Shown here: positions 36,907 to 46,001 of the stretch, piece after piece
Numbering within the stretch: the first letter of the stretch is position 1
How the letters are laid out: the number at the start of each line of letters is the position of its first letter
Assembly: GCA_902575965.1 (NCBI GenBank)
Contig: CACGTM010000006.1
Coordinates: 1-54,116 of the forward strand
Length of the DNA: 54,116 nt
Origin: an uncultured Alphaproteobacteria bacterium
GTDB lineage: Bacteria > Pseudomonadota > Alphaproteobacteria > Rhodospirillales > Rhodospirillaceae
Direction of reading: 5' to 3'
Translations under genes and position numbers: made by a program
The notes under the pieces: model-generated
The model's database searches: none
Told to the model about the DNA's origin: nothing
Seen by the model: the letters and a program-made list of their open reading frames with translations, nothing else

Positions 36907-37525
36907 ATCAACATTACTAAATATTGCTATTAAATTGTTTTTTATTAACGTCCTGATAAATCCTATTTATTCAAACGCTACAGAAAAAAGTTGGCAATCA
37001 GACCCAGAGGAGTTTATTAATTTTTTTACTTCAAAGGGAATTACTGAAATACTTACCTCAGATGATACAGAGGATATAAAAGCAAAAGAATTTCGAATAC
37101 TTTTTCAGAAAACTTTTGATATTAATTCTATTTCTAAGTTTGTTATTGGTAGAAATTGGAAAAATACTAGCCTATCTGACCAAGAAACATTCAAAAGATT
37201 ATTTGAAGACATAATTGTTGTAACATGGTCACGACGGTTTAAAGATTATGATGGACAATCCATAAAAGTAAACACATCTTCAAAAGACGGTGATAATGGA
37301 TTTCTTGTGAATAGCTTCATACTGGACAAAAAAAATGGGAAGTTTAATGTAGACTGGCGGCTTAGAAAAAGACAGGATGGTTTCAAGATTGTCGATATAA
37401 TCGTTGAGGGTATTAGTATGGCTATAACGTACAGGCAAGACTATAACTCAGTTATGAGAAGAAAAGGTGGTATCAAAGGTTTGAATAAAGCCATTGAAAA
37501 GCAACTAGCAAAAAGAAAGAATTAA
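36893..37525 (+). CDS. mlaC: MlaC periplasmic phospholipid-binding protein
   Basis: Soluble periplasmic shuttle between MlaA in the outer membrane and MlaFEDB in the inner membrane. About 210 residues: signal peptide (LNIAIKLFFINVLINPIYSNA), then FRILFQKTFDINSISKFVIGRNW, FKRLFEDIIVVTWSRRF, WRLRKRQDGFKIVDIIVEGISMAITYRQDY, typical of the MlaC/Ttg2 family. ATG 36893 gives a compact signal peptide and a 14-bp overlap with mlaA; ATG 36863 is a possible longer start. A strong hairpin terminator starts 7 bp after the stop. Confidence 0.93.
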   Translation: MILIRSTLLNIAIKLFFINVLINPIYSNATEKSWQSDPEEFINFFTSKGITEILTSDDTEDIKAKEFRILFQKTFDINSISKFVIGRNWKNTSLSDQETFKRLFEDIIVVTWSRRFKDYDGQSIKVNTSSKDGDNGFLVNSFILDKKNGKFNVDWRLRKRQDGFKIVDIIVEGISMAITYRQDYNSVMRRKGGIKGLNKAIEKQLAKRKN

Positions 37526-37532
37526 TAAAAAA

Positions 37533-37558
37533 GGCGGCTAAGAAGAATCTTAGCCGCC
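37533..37558. terminator. Bidirectional intrinsic terminator
   Basis: GGCGGCTAAGA, a 4-nt AGAA loop and TCTTAGCCGCC form a perfect 11-bp GC-rich stem. On the (-) strand it is followed by TTTTTT, a textbook terminator 25 bp after the TonB receptor stop. On the (+) strand a T-rich but interrupted tract follows, so it probably also ends mlaA-mlaC. Confidence 0.92.
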
Positions 37559-37583
37559 AGTTTATTTTGTGTAAGGCAATTTA

Positions 37584-39986
37584 TTAGAAGTTATAAGTTG
37601 CCTTCACACCCACCGTTTGCTTGCGTGCTAACGTATAACGAATTTCGTTAGTACATGGAAAACATGTAAACAAATCATTACCAATTACTGCACTTGGAGG
37701 ATCATCCTCATCCAATAAATTCTCAATATAACCTTCAAATGAGAGGTAGTCAGATCTTATACCTAATCTCACATTTACAATATCTGAAGGAGCAGCAAAT
37801 GCAGCATTAGAATAATCAACGAAATATTTTCCCTTATGACTCCAGTCTACACGACCAAACCAGTCATAATCACCAGCAAGAGGATGACTATAATCAGCAG
37901 ATAGTGACCATGTCCACTTTGATGCTGAAGGGAGAAGATTTCCATTACAATCAGGTGATCCACTTACACTTACTCCATCACCACAAAAATACTCCTTTAC
38001 TTCACTATCAGCCATACCAAGAGTACCCGATAATGTAAAATTCTCAAAAGGAACTGCATCAAATTCAAATTCAAAACCCTCTAAATCAATTTTACCTGTG
38101 TTAACAAACACAGATGCAAGATTCAATGAACCGTCAGGATTCAAAAATGGAATTGTTATTTGGTTTTGACCATTAGTGTAAGGGTTGTGATATATAGCTA
38201 GACGAGTCTGGAGCCTTCCTTCTGCCCAAGTATTTTTTAACCCAATTTCATAATTATCAAGTTTTTCTTCATCAAATGCTAAGCCGGCGTTGAATGCTCC
38301 AAACTGAGCTTGAACTGAAGCTGGTGCACCTTGTAATACAGCATTAAAACCACCTGGTCTGTATCCCCTGGCAAACAAGAGATAAGCAGTCGAACCATCT
38401 GCATAGTTATAATCGATGGAAACTCTAGGTGAAAAACTTGTGAATGTTTCATTCAATGCTCCAGCCCCAGGTCCTGTTGGAGGTTGTCCAGTAGAAGTAA
38501 TTTTAACCTGTTGCTTTAATTCATCCCATTGATAACGAGCATCTAAACTTAAAGTTAACGCATCAGTAAGATCATACTGAATACCGCCAAAAACAGCTGG
38601 GGTTTTCGTTCTAAATTCAGTTCGAGCTGAGAAAAAACCTGGACCAAAAGGTGAGAGCCCGTATACAGAACCTCCTGGAGATTTTGTATGTAAATAATTT
38701 CCACCAATAGTCCATCTAAAGGAACTATCCTGAGAAGAAGTAATTCGTAACTCCTGACTTAAATCCTGAAACTTCCCTTGCACAGCTAGCTGCCATCTAT
38801 TGAATAAAGGTGCACCAGGAATAAAGAAACCAAATGGGTTAACAACATTTCTTCTGTCTCTAAAGTTTAAATCAATAACAGACATGTCCTTATCTGAGTG
38901 GTATGCAGTCAATGTTGTAACCGTAATCCCACTTGAAGTTTCATAATCCACTCTGGCGTGTGTATTGATTGCTATTCTTCTTAATCCTGGACCATCTATA
39001 AAAGATGGATCAAATGCTACAGGCAGACCTGCACTGTTTTCTAAAAGGATTTCACGAGCACCGAATTGACTAAGATCATAATTACTCGAAATAATACCGG
39101 GAGCGAGATCCTTCACTCCTGGAAGCTCTCCACAGAAATAACCAAATGCTCTTCCCCCTGGAGTACAATTAAAGTCTCCCGCAGATCCCTTTAAAGAAGC
39201 GTGAGCAGGTGGACCGTCATCATGTTCCATAACATTAAAATAAACTTTTGCAGTAAGACTATCACTAGGGGTGTATTTCGCTAGAAGAGCAAAAGATTTA
39301 GATGTTCTATCACCCAATTTTTCACCTGGCTGTGCAGCGTTTTCATAGTGACCACCCTTTGCATCATAGCTTGCGCTAAGTCTAACGGCTAAAGCATCAG
39401 TAATTGGCCCCTCAACACTCACTTGAGCCAATTGAGTTTGTCTACTTCCTGCAAGTGCAACGACTTTTCCTCCCCACTCTTCATCATTTGGGTCACGTGA
39501 TACATAATTGATAGCTCCCGAAAGAACTGAACGACCAAAGTAAGCACTTTGTGGACCTTTAAGAACTTCTACCCTCTCAAAATCAATAAGTGTTGGAGCT
39601 TGCCCGCCAATAACTGGAGCACCGTCGATAAAAAGTAAACCTCCTGCTGCCTGACCTTGAGCAGCAGTACCCAAGAATAAACCTCTAAACACAAGCGATG
39701 ATCCTGACCTATCTCCTCTACCTGAACCCCCTCCAACTTGTTCCACATAGTGAAAACCAGGAGTATAAGTAGCTATCTCATCCATTTGAGTTAGGTTCAT
39801 TTTCTCAAGTGTTTCAGCTGACATTGCAGTAATTGACATAGGAATTTCCATCAGGCTTTCTTCTCTTTTACGAGCAGTTACCACAATCTCATCTAACGCA
39901 AGTCCATCTGCATATGAATAAGAGATTTCAGCAAATAAAGAAAAAAAGAAAACTCCTAATGCAGAGAAAATTGAGCAATTTTTCAT
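37584..39986 (-). CDS. TonB-dependent outer-membrane receptor
   Basis: 22-stranded beta-barrel importer energised by TonB-ExbBD. The 800 residues have a signal peptide (about 26 residues, to SYADG), a TonB-box-like EIVVTARKREES, a plug domain (MSAETLEKMNL, YTPGF, VLKGPQSAYFGRSVLSGAINYVSR) and a barrel ending KATYNF with the C-terminal Phe typical of barrel proteins. It contains SPRVSIDYNYADGST and FARGYRPGGFNAVLQG, as in the large receptor group of sphingomonads. Several Cys pairs (FTCFPC) lie in predicted loops. The substrate is not inferable. AGGGGG about 7 nt before ATG 39986 is a strong RBS. By eye the gene seems somewhat richer in G+C than its neighbours, which could mean transfer. It stands alone, bounded by the terminator. 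Confidence 0.93.
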   Translation of the reverse strand: MKNCSIFSALGVFFFSLFAEISYSYADGLALDEIVVTARKREESLMEIPMSITAMSAETLEKMNLTQMDEIATYTPGFHYVEQVGGGSGRGDRSGSSLVFRGLFLGTAAQGQAAGGLLFIDGAPVIGGQAPTLIDFERVEVLKGPQSAYFGRSVLSGAINYVSRDPNDEEWGGKVVALAGSRQTQLAQVSVEGPITDALAVRLSASYDAKGGHYENAAQPGEKLGDRTSKSFALLAKYTPSDSLTAKVYFNVMEHDDGPPAHASLKGSAGDFNCTPGGRAFGYFCGELPGVKDLAPGIISSNYDLSQFGAREILLENSAGLPVAFDPSFIDGPGLRRIAINTHARVDYETSSGITVTTLTAYHSDKDMSVIDLNFRDRRNVVNPFGFFIPGAPLFNRWQLAVQGKFQDLSQELRITSSQDSSFRWTIGGNYLHTKSPGGSVYGLSPFGPGFFSARTEFRTKTPAVFGGIQYDLTDALTLSLDARYQWDELKQQVKITSTGQPPTGPGAGALNETFTSFSPRVSIDYNYADGSTAYLLFARGYRPGGFNAVLQGAPASVQAQFGAFNAGLAFDEEKLDNYEIGLKNTWAEGRLQTRLAIYHNPYTNGQNQITIPFLNPDGSLNLASVFVNTGKIDLEGFEFEFDAVPFENFTLSGTLGMADSEVKEYFCGDGVSVSGSPDCNGNLLPSASKWTWSLSADYSHPLAGDYDWFGRVDWSHKGKYFVDYSNAAFAAPSDIVNVRLGIRSDYLSFEGYIENLLDEDDPPSAVIGNDLFTCFPCTNEIRYTLARKQTVGVKATYNF

Positions 39987-40410
39987 TTTGTTATCCCCCT
40001 GGATAAGTTGTTTGTAGTTATTGCAGAATACTTACTGCAAGAAAAAAATACACCTACTTTGAATACAAAAAATTATCTTCAAAAAGTGAATTTTTATTAA
40101 ATATTAAAAAAATTAAAAGGAAACACTTTACTTTAAAGTTGTCCATTTTTGGAAAAAGTAAAAATAAAACCCTCTATTTTTTACATAATAGCCTAGATAA
40201 ACTTTAAAATCTGCAGTTTATCACTAAAAAAACGCTTGAAAAAAACACTAAGTATAATTCCATTAATTATGTTGCATAAATACATCATAAATAGCTAGTG
40301 TAATTATCTCTAATCTTTATTGAAATTAAAATAAATTGCCTAGGAAAACTTATTATTTAATTTGTTCTTCGATTCGCCTTATGAGGCTGTTTTTAGAATA
40401 ATCTCATAAA
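39987..40410. other. ettA-TonB receptor intergenic region, no gene
   Basis: This 424-bp AT-rich stretch carries the upstream region of the (-) TonB receptor and the 3' flank of ettA. No ORF, tRNA or clear terminator for ettA is seen; only a loose inverted repeat TTATGAG/CTCATAA (40379-40409, 17-nt loop) lies just after ettA's stop. The palindrome at 40021-40040 is the one structured element near the receptor start. Confidence 0.6.
40021..40040. promoter_or_regulatory. Operator-like palindrome upstream of TonB receptor
   Basis: TTGCAG and CTGCAA form a perfect 6-bp inverted repeat with an 8-bp centre, 35 bp before the receptor start. Size and spacing suit a dimeric repressor. It does not match a Fur box that I recognise. 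Confidence 0.4.
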
Positions 40411-42090
40411 CTATTTAGCTATTTTTTTGTATTTAATCCTCTCAGGTTGAATTGCTTTATCACCTAAACGTCTTTTTTTGTCAGCTTCATATTCCTGAAA
40501 GTTCCCTTCAAACCATTCAACATGACTTTGACCTTCAAATGCTAGTATGTGAGTGGCTATTCTATCTAAAAACCACCTGTCATGACTGATTACTACTGCA
40601 CACCCAGCAAATTCAAGTAAAGCTAATTCTAATGCCCTAAGGGTATCAACGTCTAGATCATTTGTAGGTTCATCCAACAAAATTACGTTTGAACCTTGCT
40701 TAAGCATTTTTGCGAGATGAACCCTATTCCTCTCACCTCCTGATAACTGTCCCACCTTTTTTTGTTGATCAGCTCCTTTAAAATTAAACCTCCCTACATA
40801 TGCACGACTTTGAATAGAATGCTTTCCTATAGCTATCTCATCATGACCATCAGAGATTTCTTCCCAAACAGTTTTATTAGAGGTGAGAGCTTCACGGTTC
40901 TGATCAATGTAGCCTAATTTTACAGTTGGCCCAATCTTCAAACTTCCCGTGTCTACTTTTTCATTACCCGTAATTAATTTGAATAGAGTAGTTTTACCAG
41001 CACCATTTGGACCTATTACACCTACAATACCACCAGGAGGTAATTTAAATGATAAATTATCTATAAGTAACTTGTCACTGTAAGATTTAGATATACTGTC
41101 TGCTTCAATAACCAAGTCACCTAATCTTTCATGTGCTGGAATTACTATTTGAGCATTATCAGGAGCTCTTTGCGCGGCTTTACTAACAAGCTCCTCATAA
41201 GCAGTAACTCTTGCTTTACTTTTGGATTGCCTTGCTTTTGGTGACTGCCTAACCCATTCTAACTCATTACTGATAGTCCTCTGCCTTGCCTTTTCCTCAC
41301 GCTCTTCCTGTAATAATCTTTTCTGTTTTTGCTCAAGCCACGACGAATAATTACCTTCGTAGGGAATACCTTTCCCGCGATCGAGTTCAAGAATCCAGCC
41401 TGTAATATTATCTAAAAAATATCTATCATGAGTAATTGCAACGACAGTTCCAGCATATTCCTCTAAATACCTTTCCAACCAAGCAACTGACTCAGCATCA
41501 AGGTGATTGGTTGGCTCATCGAGTAAAAGCATATCAGGTTTGGAAATTAATAATCTACATAAAGCAATCCTTCTTTTTTCTCCACCAGATAAATTTTTTA
41601 CAGAACTATCAGGGGGAGGACACCTCAGGGCATCCATTGCAATTTCTATTCTTCTTTGAATATCCCAACCATCAATGTTATCAATTTTTTCTTGAAGCTC
41701 TGCCTGTTCCTCAATTAGAGCATTCATATCATCTTCCGACAGCTCTTCAGAAAATTTATTAGATATGGCTTCAAATTTTGATAAAAGGTAATTTACTTCT
41801 CCTATACCAACCATAACATTATCGAAAACATTTTTTGTTTCGTCTAGCTCTGGCTCTTGCTCCAAGTATCCAACTTTAATACCTTTTGCTGATATAGCTT
41901 CTCCATTAAACTCTTCTTCTAGCCCAGCCATAATACGAAGAAGAGTTGACTTACCTGCTCCATTATACCCGAGGACTCCTATCTTGGCCCCAGGAATAAA
42001 AGATAAAGATATGTCTTTTATCACCTCCTTACCACCAGGAAATGATTTGCTTAGCTTATGCATCGTATAAACATACTGATAACTATTCAT
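40411..42090 (-). CDS. ettA: EttA, ABC-F translational throttle ATPase
   Basis: Ribosome-associated ABC-F protein that binds the E site and gates the first elongation step according to energy state. About 559 residues with two ABC cassettes: Walker A GYNGAGKST and GPNGAGKTT, signatures LSGGEKRR and LSGGERNR, Walker B LLLDEPTNHLD and ILLDEPTNDLD. The linker (about residues 240-310) carries WVRQSPKARQSKSKARV. The start MNSYQYVYTMHKLSK aligns with the usual EttA N-terminus and GGA lies 7 nt upstream, so ATG 42090 is preferred over ATG 42102. It overlaps the upstream TPR gene by 8 bp. Confidence 0.95.
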   Translation of the reverse strand: MNSYQYVYTMHKLSKSFPGGKEVIKDISLSFIPGAKIGVLGYNGAGKSTLLRIMAGLEEEFNGEAISAKGIKVGYLEQEPELDETKNVFDNVMVGIGEVNYLLSKFEAISNKFSEELSEDDMNALIEEQAELQEKIDNIDGWDIQRRIEIAMDALRCPPPDSSVKNLSGGEKRRIALCRLLISKPDMLLLDEPTNHLDAESVAWLERYLEEYAGTVVAITHDRYFLDNITGWILELDRGKGIPYEGNYSSWLEQKQKRLLQEEREEKARQRTISNELEWVRQSPKARQSKSKARVTAYEELVSKAAQRAPDNAQIVIPAHERLGDLVIEADSISKSYSDKLLIDNLSFKLPPGGIVGVIGPNGAGKTTLFKLITGNEKVDTGSLKIGPTVKLGYIDQNREALTSNKTVWEEISDGHDEIAIGKHSIQSRAYVGRFNFKGADQQKKVGQLSGGERNRVHLAKMLKQGSNVILLDEPTNDLDVDTLRALELALLEFAGCAVVISHDRWFLDRIATHILAFEGQSHVEWFEGNFQEYEADKKRRLGDKAIQPERIKYKKIAK

Positions 42091-43693
42091 CTTGTTTTCC
42101 ATTATCTTTCTTAAGAATAAAATTTAAATCTTTAATGTTTTTACTAATCTCAATCAATACTTTATCCCATTTCCCAATTTCAACCTGACGAAATAGTCTT
42201 AATGAAGAATACCAAGGAGAGTCAATACGACTCCTAAACCAATACCAAAACTGACCATGACCAGATGGGATCATTGTCCAACACCTTATCCCCATTGCTC
42301 CTGCAAAATGTACAGTTGTATTAGACACTGAAAGAACAAGGTCCATTGCAGATACTTGAATAGAAAACATATCTAAATCATTAAAACTATCAATATTTTC
42401 ATCTTGTATAACTGTTATGCCATATTCATTAAAAATTTTTATATCATCTGAAATATCACCATATTGCAGACTAATAAATATCGCATCTAAATCTATCAAT
42501 GGCTTTACAAAGTCTTCTACTTTTAATGATTTATTTCTTCCATACCTTGGGTTTGAACTTCTCCAAGATATACCTATAATTGGCTTATTCCCATATAAAT
42601 TATTATATTTTTCTTTTAGTTTATCTCTAGCTTGGGTGTCAAAAGCTAAAAACGGTTTACCAGGAAAGGAATTAAAGTTTTGTCTAAAAAAACGCCCTAA
42701 ACTTGCAACCGGAATCTGATAATTAATCTGCGATAATAATCGATTATCAGAATTTAATTTAGATATAGATATTACTTTTAAAAAATTAAATGACTTTCTA
42801 AAAATATTAACAAGCCTATCCTCACATGCTAGAATTATATCATCACATAAACCTTGAAGATCATTAACCATACTTGAGTAAATAATTTGGTCTCCAATAC
42901 CTTGTTCTGTCCATACTAGAAGTGAACCAGTATTGATATACTCTCCATTCCACAATGGTTTGTCTATGAATTTTTGAGCTAATTGATAATCTGGGGTTTT
43001 CCATCTCCACTCATATCTTTTCCAACCTTCAATAAAATTCCCAGACTGGAGTAAAATTATGGCCAAGTTGTGCTGTAATTTTGCCGATTTATTTGTCTTA
43101 ATTACTTCTCTATAATGATCTTCAGCATTTTGATATTTTCCTCTATGTGTCATAATAGAAGCTAAATTTATATTATAATCAGTACTGCTAGGTAAAAGCT
43201 CTAGTGCTTTTCTTGCGAATTCTTCAGCTTTATCGTTTTTATCTAAAGCCTTTAATGTTTGACTATAATTGTAGTGCAAATCTGGATCTCTTGAATTAAT
43301 AGATATTGCTCTTTTAAACAATTCATCAGATTTAGTTAGGTTTTCAATTTTAAAATAAGTAGTTGCTAGATTTAAAGTAGCCTGAAAATTATCTGGATTA
43401 ATTTTAAGCGCTTCCTCAAAATATGACTTTGCAGAATTTAAATTCCCAGATTTTAACAAGGCCACACCAAAAGTGTTTTTAAAATTAGAATCTTCACTAA
43501 AGTCTTGGTTGGCTAAATTAAGGTTTTCAATTGCCTTATTAGTTTTCCCTAATTGGACTTGGATGGTTGCTAAAATATATCTTATAAGTGATATTTCTAC
43601 ATGCCCCTCATCCAATATTTGAATAAGGCATAGCTCAGCCTCTTTTAATTTACCTGATTTAGCTAAAATATTAGCTTGCTCTAAAGTGGGCAT
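42083..43693 (-). CDS. TPR protein with C-terminal glycosyltransferase-like domain
   Basis: About 536 residues. The first ~270 are tetratricopeptide repeats (GKTNKAIENLNLANQD, GNLNSAKSYFEEALKINPD, NLTKSDELFKRAISINS, DKAEEFARKALELLP). The C-terminal part carries WTEQGIGDQIIYSSM, the SWRSSNPRYGRNKSL segment and SNTTVHFAGAMG followed by WTMIPSGHGQFWYWFRSR, the pattern of TPR-linked GT-B (GT9/OGT-like) enzymes. Donor and acceptor are unknown. No signal peptide is seen. ATG 43693 is chosen over TTG 43726. It is first in a two-gene unit with ettA. Confidence 0.82.
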   Translation of the reverse strand: MPTLEQANILAKSGKLKEAELCLIQILDEGHVEISLIRYILATIQVQLGKTNKAIENLNLANQDFSEDSNFKNTFGVALLKSGNLNSAKSYFEEALKINPDNFQATLNLATTYFKIENLTKSDELFKRAISINSRDPDLHYNYSQTLKALDKNDKAEEFARKALELLPSSTDYNINLASIMTHRGKYQNAEDHYREVIKTNKSAKLQHNLAIILLQSGNFIEGWKRYEWRWKTPDYQLAQKFIDKPLWNGEYINTGSLLVWTEQGIGDQIIYSSMVNDLQGLCDDIILACEDRLVNIFRKSFNFLKVISISKLNSDNRLLSQINYQIPVASLGRFFRQNFNSFPGKPFLAFDTQARDKLKEKYNNLYGNKPIIGISWRSSNPRYGRNKSLKVEDFVKPLIDLDAIFISLQYGDISDDIKIFNEYGITVIQDENIDSFNDLDMFSIQVSAMDLVLSVSNTTVHFAGAMGIRCWTMIPSGHGQFWYWFRSRIDSPWYSSLRLFRQVEIGKWDKVLIEISKNIKDLNFILKKDNGKQDE

Positions 43694-43791
43694 ATTAAAA
43701 ACTTCAATTATTAAAAGATTACTCAATATGATTTTTTAATGTATAATAATTTAAAATTATTATTAACTAAGAACAATAAAATAGTAGATTA

Positions 43792-44754
43792 ATGACAAAA
43801 TCTAAATTTTCAATATTTCTTTTTTTTCTCATTTTTATATTAGTTAATGAAAGTTATTCATCTAAATACTCTGGGTTTGATGGTAATTATCCTGTTAAAA
43901 TTATAAATAAAAAAACTATCAAAGTTCAGAATAGACCTGAGCCGTTATCTGTTAGAATCTCAGCCCCAAAATATTTTAGCCTTTCTCCCTTAATTATATT
44001 TTCTCATGGCTCAAGGTGTCATGTAGATGGTTCAAATGATCTTACTGAGTATTGGTCCAGTCATGGATATACTGTTGTACACCCCCTCCATCTAGATGGA
44101 TACCTACCATCAAGAATAAAACAATATTCTAGGGAGCAAATTTCTTTTCATAGATTTAAAGACATGAGCCTTGTATTAGATAAACTTGAATTTTTGTTGT
44201 CAGAAGAAAAAGAAATTTTAAACAAAATAGACTTATCAAAAATAATTGCTGCTGGCCACTCCTATGGTGCTCTTGTAGCGCAAGCTTCAGGTGGTGCTAA
44301 AATATACTCCCAAGGAGAATTTAAGAAAAAAATTTCAAGTTTTGACAAAAGGTTTAAAACAATTATTGCAATTTCGCCTCCTGGGTATATGAAAAACTTT
44401 GTAGACAGTGATTCGGCAAAATCCATAAACCTACCAATGCTTGTAACAACGGGAACTAAAGATATTATCCCTCCCTTTATGCCAACATGGGATATTCACA
44501 CTGTATCATTCCATGATGCTCCTAAAGGTAATAAGTTTCTCGCAGTAATAAATAATGCTGATCATTGGTTTGGAGGTCTTTTGTGTAGAAAAACAGATAA
44601 CGAAGAACAAAATAAGGAAATGAAAACACTAAAAGCAATTACACTAGCATTCCTTGATTTTACTTTATATAAAAATAGTATTGCAGGAAATTTTCTTGAT
44701 CAGCTTTACAAAAAAGAAATTAAAAAAGGGATCTATGATTTTCAAATAAAATAG
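43792..44754 (+). CDS. Exported alpha/beta-hydrolase (PAF-AH/dienelactone-like)
   Basis: 320 residues with an N-terminal signal peptide (IFLFFLIFILVNESYS) and an alpha/beta-hydrolase fold, so probably periplasmic. Visible features: oxyanion region IFSHGSRC, nucleophile Ser in AAGHSYGALVA, acid Asp in TTGTKDIIPP and His in NNADHWFGG. It resembles the predicted dienelactone-hydrolase/PAF-acetylhydrolase-like group. Substrate unknown. It diverges from the TPR gene across 98 bp and converges on the MFS gene with a 4-bp gap, with no terminator between them. Confidence 0.8.
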   Translation: MTKSKFSIFLFFLIFILVNESYSSKYSGFDGNYPVKIINKKTIKVQNRPEPLSVRISAPKYFSLSPLIIFSHGSRCHVDGSNDLTEYWSSHGYTVVHPLHLDGYLPSRIKQYSREQISFHRFKDMSLVLDKLEFLLSEEKEILNKIDLSKIIAAGHSYGALVAQASGGAKIYSQGEFKKKISSFDKRFKTIIAISPPGYMKNFVDSDSAKSINLPMLVTTGTKDIIPPFMPTWDIHTVSFHDAPKGNKFLAVINNADHWFGGLLCRKTDNEEQNKEMKTLKAITLAFLDFTLYKNSIAGNFLDQLYKKEIKKGIYDFQIK

Positions 44755-44758
44755 AACT

Positions 44759-45967
44759 TTAGTACTCATCAGGATATTTTCCCATAAAAATCACGAGAAA
44801 AGCACTGATAATAAAAAATATAGCTGAAAAAATTATAATTAATTCATAGCTTCCAAACATATCAAAACTCTTCCCAAAGATTGCTGGAGCTGAGCCTGCA
44901 CCGATCGCAAAAAAAATAAATTGTTTTCCGTATAAACTTCCATAATTTTTCATACCAAAATAACGACTAGTCATATAAGCTATAAAATCAAGTTCAGCAC
45001 CAGCAGCTAAACCAACAGATAATGCAGCCAAAGTTACTAAAAAAGGACTTGGCATTTCCTGTATTAATACCCAACATGCAATACATGGTAGAATAAAAAA
45101 TATAAAAGCTATGATTGGAGCCCAGACTCTGTCTATAAGGTAACCAACTAAAAGACGACCAACAATAACCATTACTCCAATAAAACCAGCATATGATGCA
45201 GCTTCAGAAGTTCCAAAGCCTTTATCAACTAATAATGGAACGAAATTTGTGATAACACCCGCAACCCCAAAAGATATAAAGAGCATTGAAAAACCTAGTA
45301 ACCAAAATTTGTAACTCAATAATGCATCTTTAGCACTCATACCGTATAGGTTTTGATTTCTTTGGTTATCCTCGTGATCAATTTCTCTTTCAGTAAAAAA
45401 AAAGTAAACTATTGGAAAGCTAAACAGAATAATAACCAAACCAAGAACTAAATAAGCATATCTCCAGCCATATAATGAAATTAATTCTACAGCCAGTATT
45501 GGACCAAATGCAGCCACTATGCCGGTACCAACCATTGTTAAACCTAGAGCTAATCCCTTATTTAAATTAAACCAAGTGTTAACACCACGTGTCCAAGTTA
45601 CCGGAAGGGTTCCTGATGCTAAAACAGACATCACTATCCACAAAAGATAATAATTTATTAATTGACCATTTGTTAGAGAAAGCGAAGCTAATGTTAGACT
45701 TAGAGCAAATAATCCAAATAACGCAATTAACCTCGCTCCAAATTTATCTGAAAGAATACCAATAAATGGACCAGTAATGACAGCACTTATCATCACAAAA
45801 GAAAAAGCAAATTGAGTTTCTCCTCTTGTCCACCCAAACTCAGAGGTAATTGGAATTACAAAAACACCATGAGTATAAAACACAATACCCGTAAGACCAG
45901 ATCCAACACCAACTATTGCACCCAGAAGGGTGCGCCAGCCAACAATAAATTCATTCAAATTTTTCAT
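44759..45967 (-). CDS. MFS transporter (monocarboxylate/oxalate-like), copy 1
   Basis: 402 residues with about 12 predicted membrane helices. MFS loop motif GILSDKFGARLIALFG after TM2, GVNTWFNLNKGLALGLTMVGTG in TM4-TM5, and a central loop with EREIDHED. It shares strong sequence similarity throughout with the transporter at 50153-51400 (WTR at TM4, AGAELD/AGAEFD and SRYFG near the C-half), so the two are paralogues. Substrate is probably an organic anion. It is last in a five-gene (-) operon; AGG lies 7 nt before ATG 45967. Confidence 0.88.
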   Translation of the reverse strand: MKNLNEFIVGWRTLLGAIVGVGSGLTGIVFYTHGVFVIPITSEFGWTRGETQFAFSFVMISAVITGPFIGILSDKFGARLIALFGLFALSLTLASLSLTNGQLINYYLLWIVMSVLASGTLPVTWTRGVNTWFNLNKGLALGLTMVGTGIVAAFGPILAVELISLYGWRYAYLVLGLVIILFSFPIVYFFFTEREIDHEDNQRNQNLYGMSAKDALLSYKFWLLGFSMLFISFGVAGVITNFVPLLVDKGFGTSEAASYAGFIGVMVIVGRLLVGYLIDRVWAPIIAFIFFILPCIACWVLIQEMPSPFLVTLAALSVGLAAGAELDFIAYMTSRYFGMKNYGSLYGKQFIFFAIGAGSAPAIFGKSFDMFGSYELIIIFSAIFFIISAFLVIFMGKYPDEY

Positions 45968-46001
45968 AAATAAACCTAAAAAAAGTTCTTTGGAATATTA
46001 A

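Noticed and set aside
37584-39986. TonB receptor as a siderophore-specific importer
   Set aside because: No siderophore genes or Fur-like site nearby; the sequence alone does not give the substrate.
40379-40409. Inverted repeat TTATGAG/CTCATAA after ettA as a terminator
   Set aside because: 17-nt loop, AT-rich arms and no T-tract on the (-) strand.
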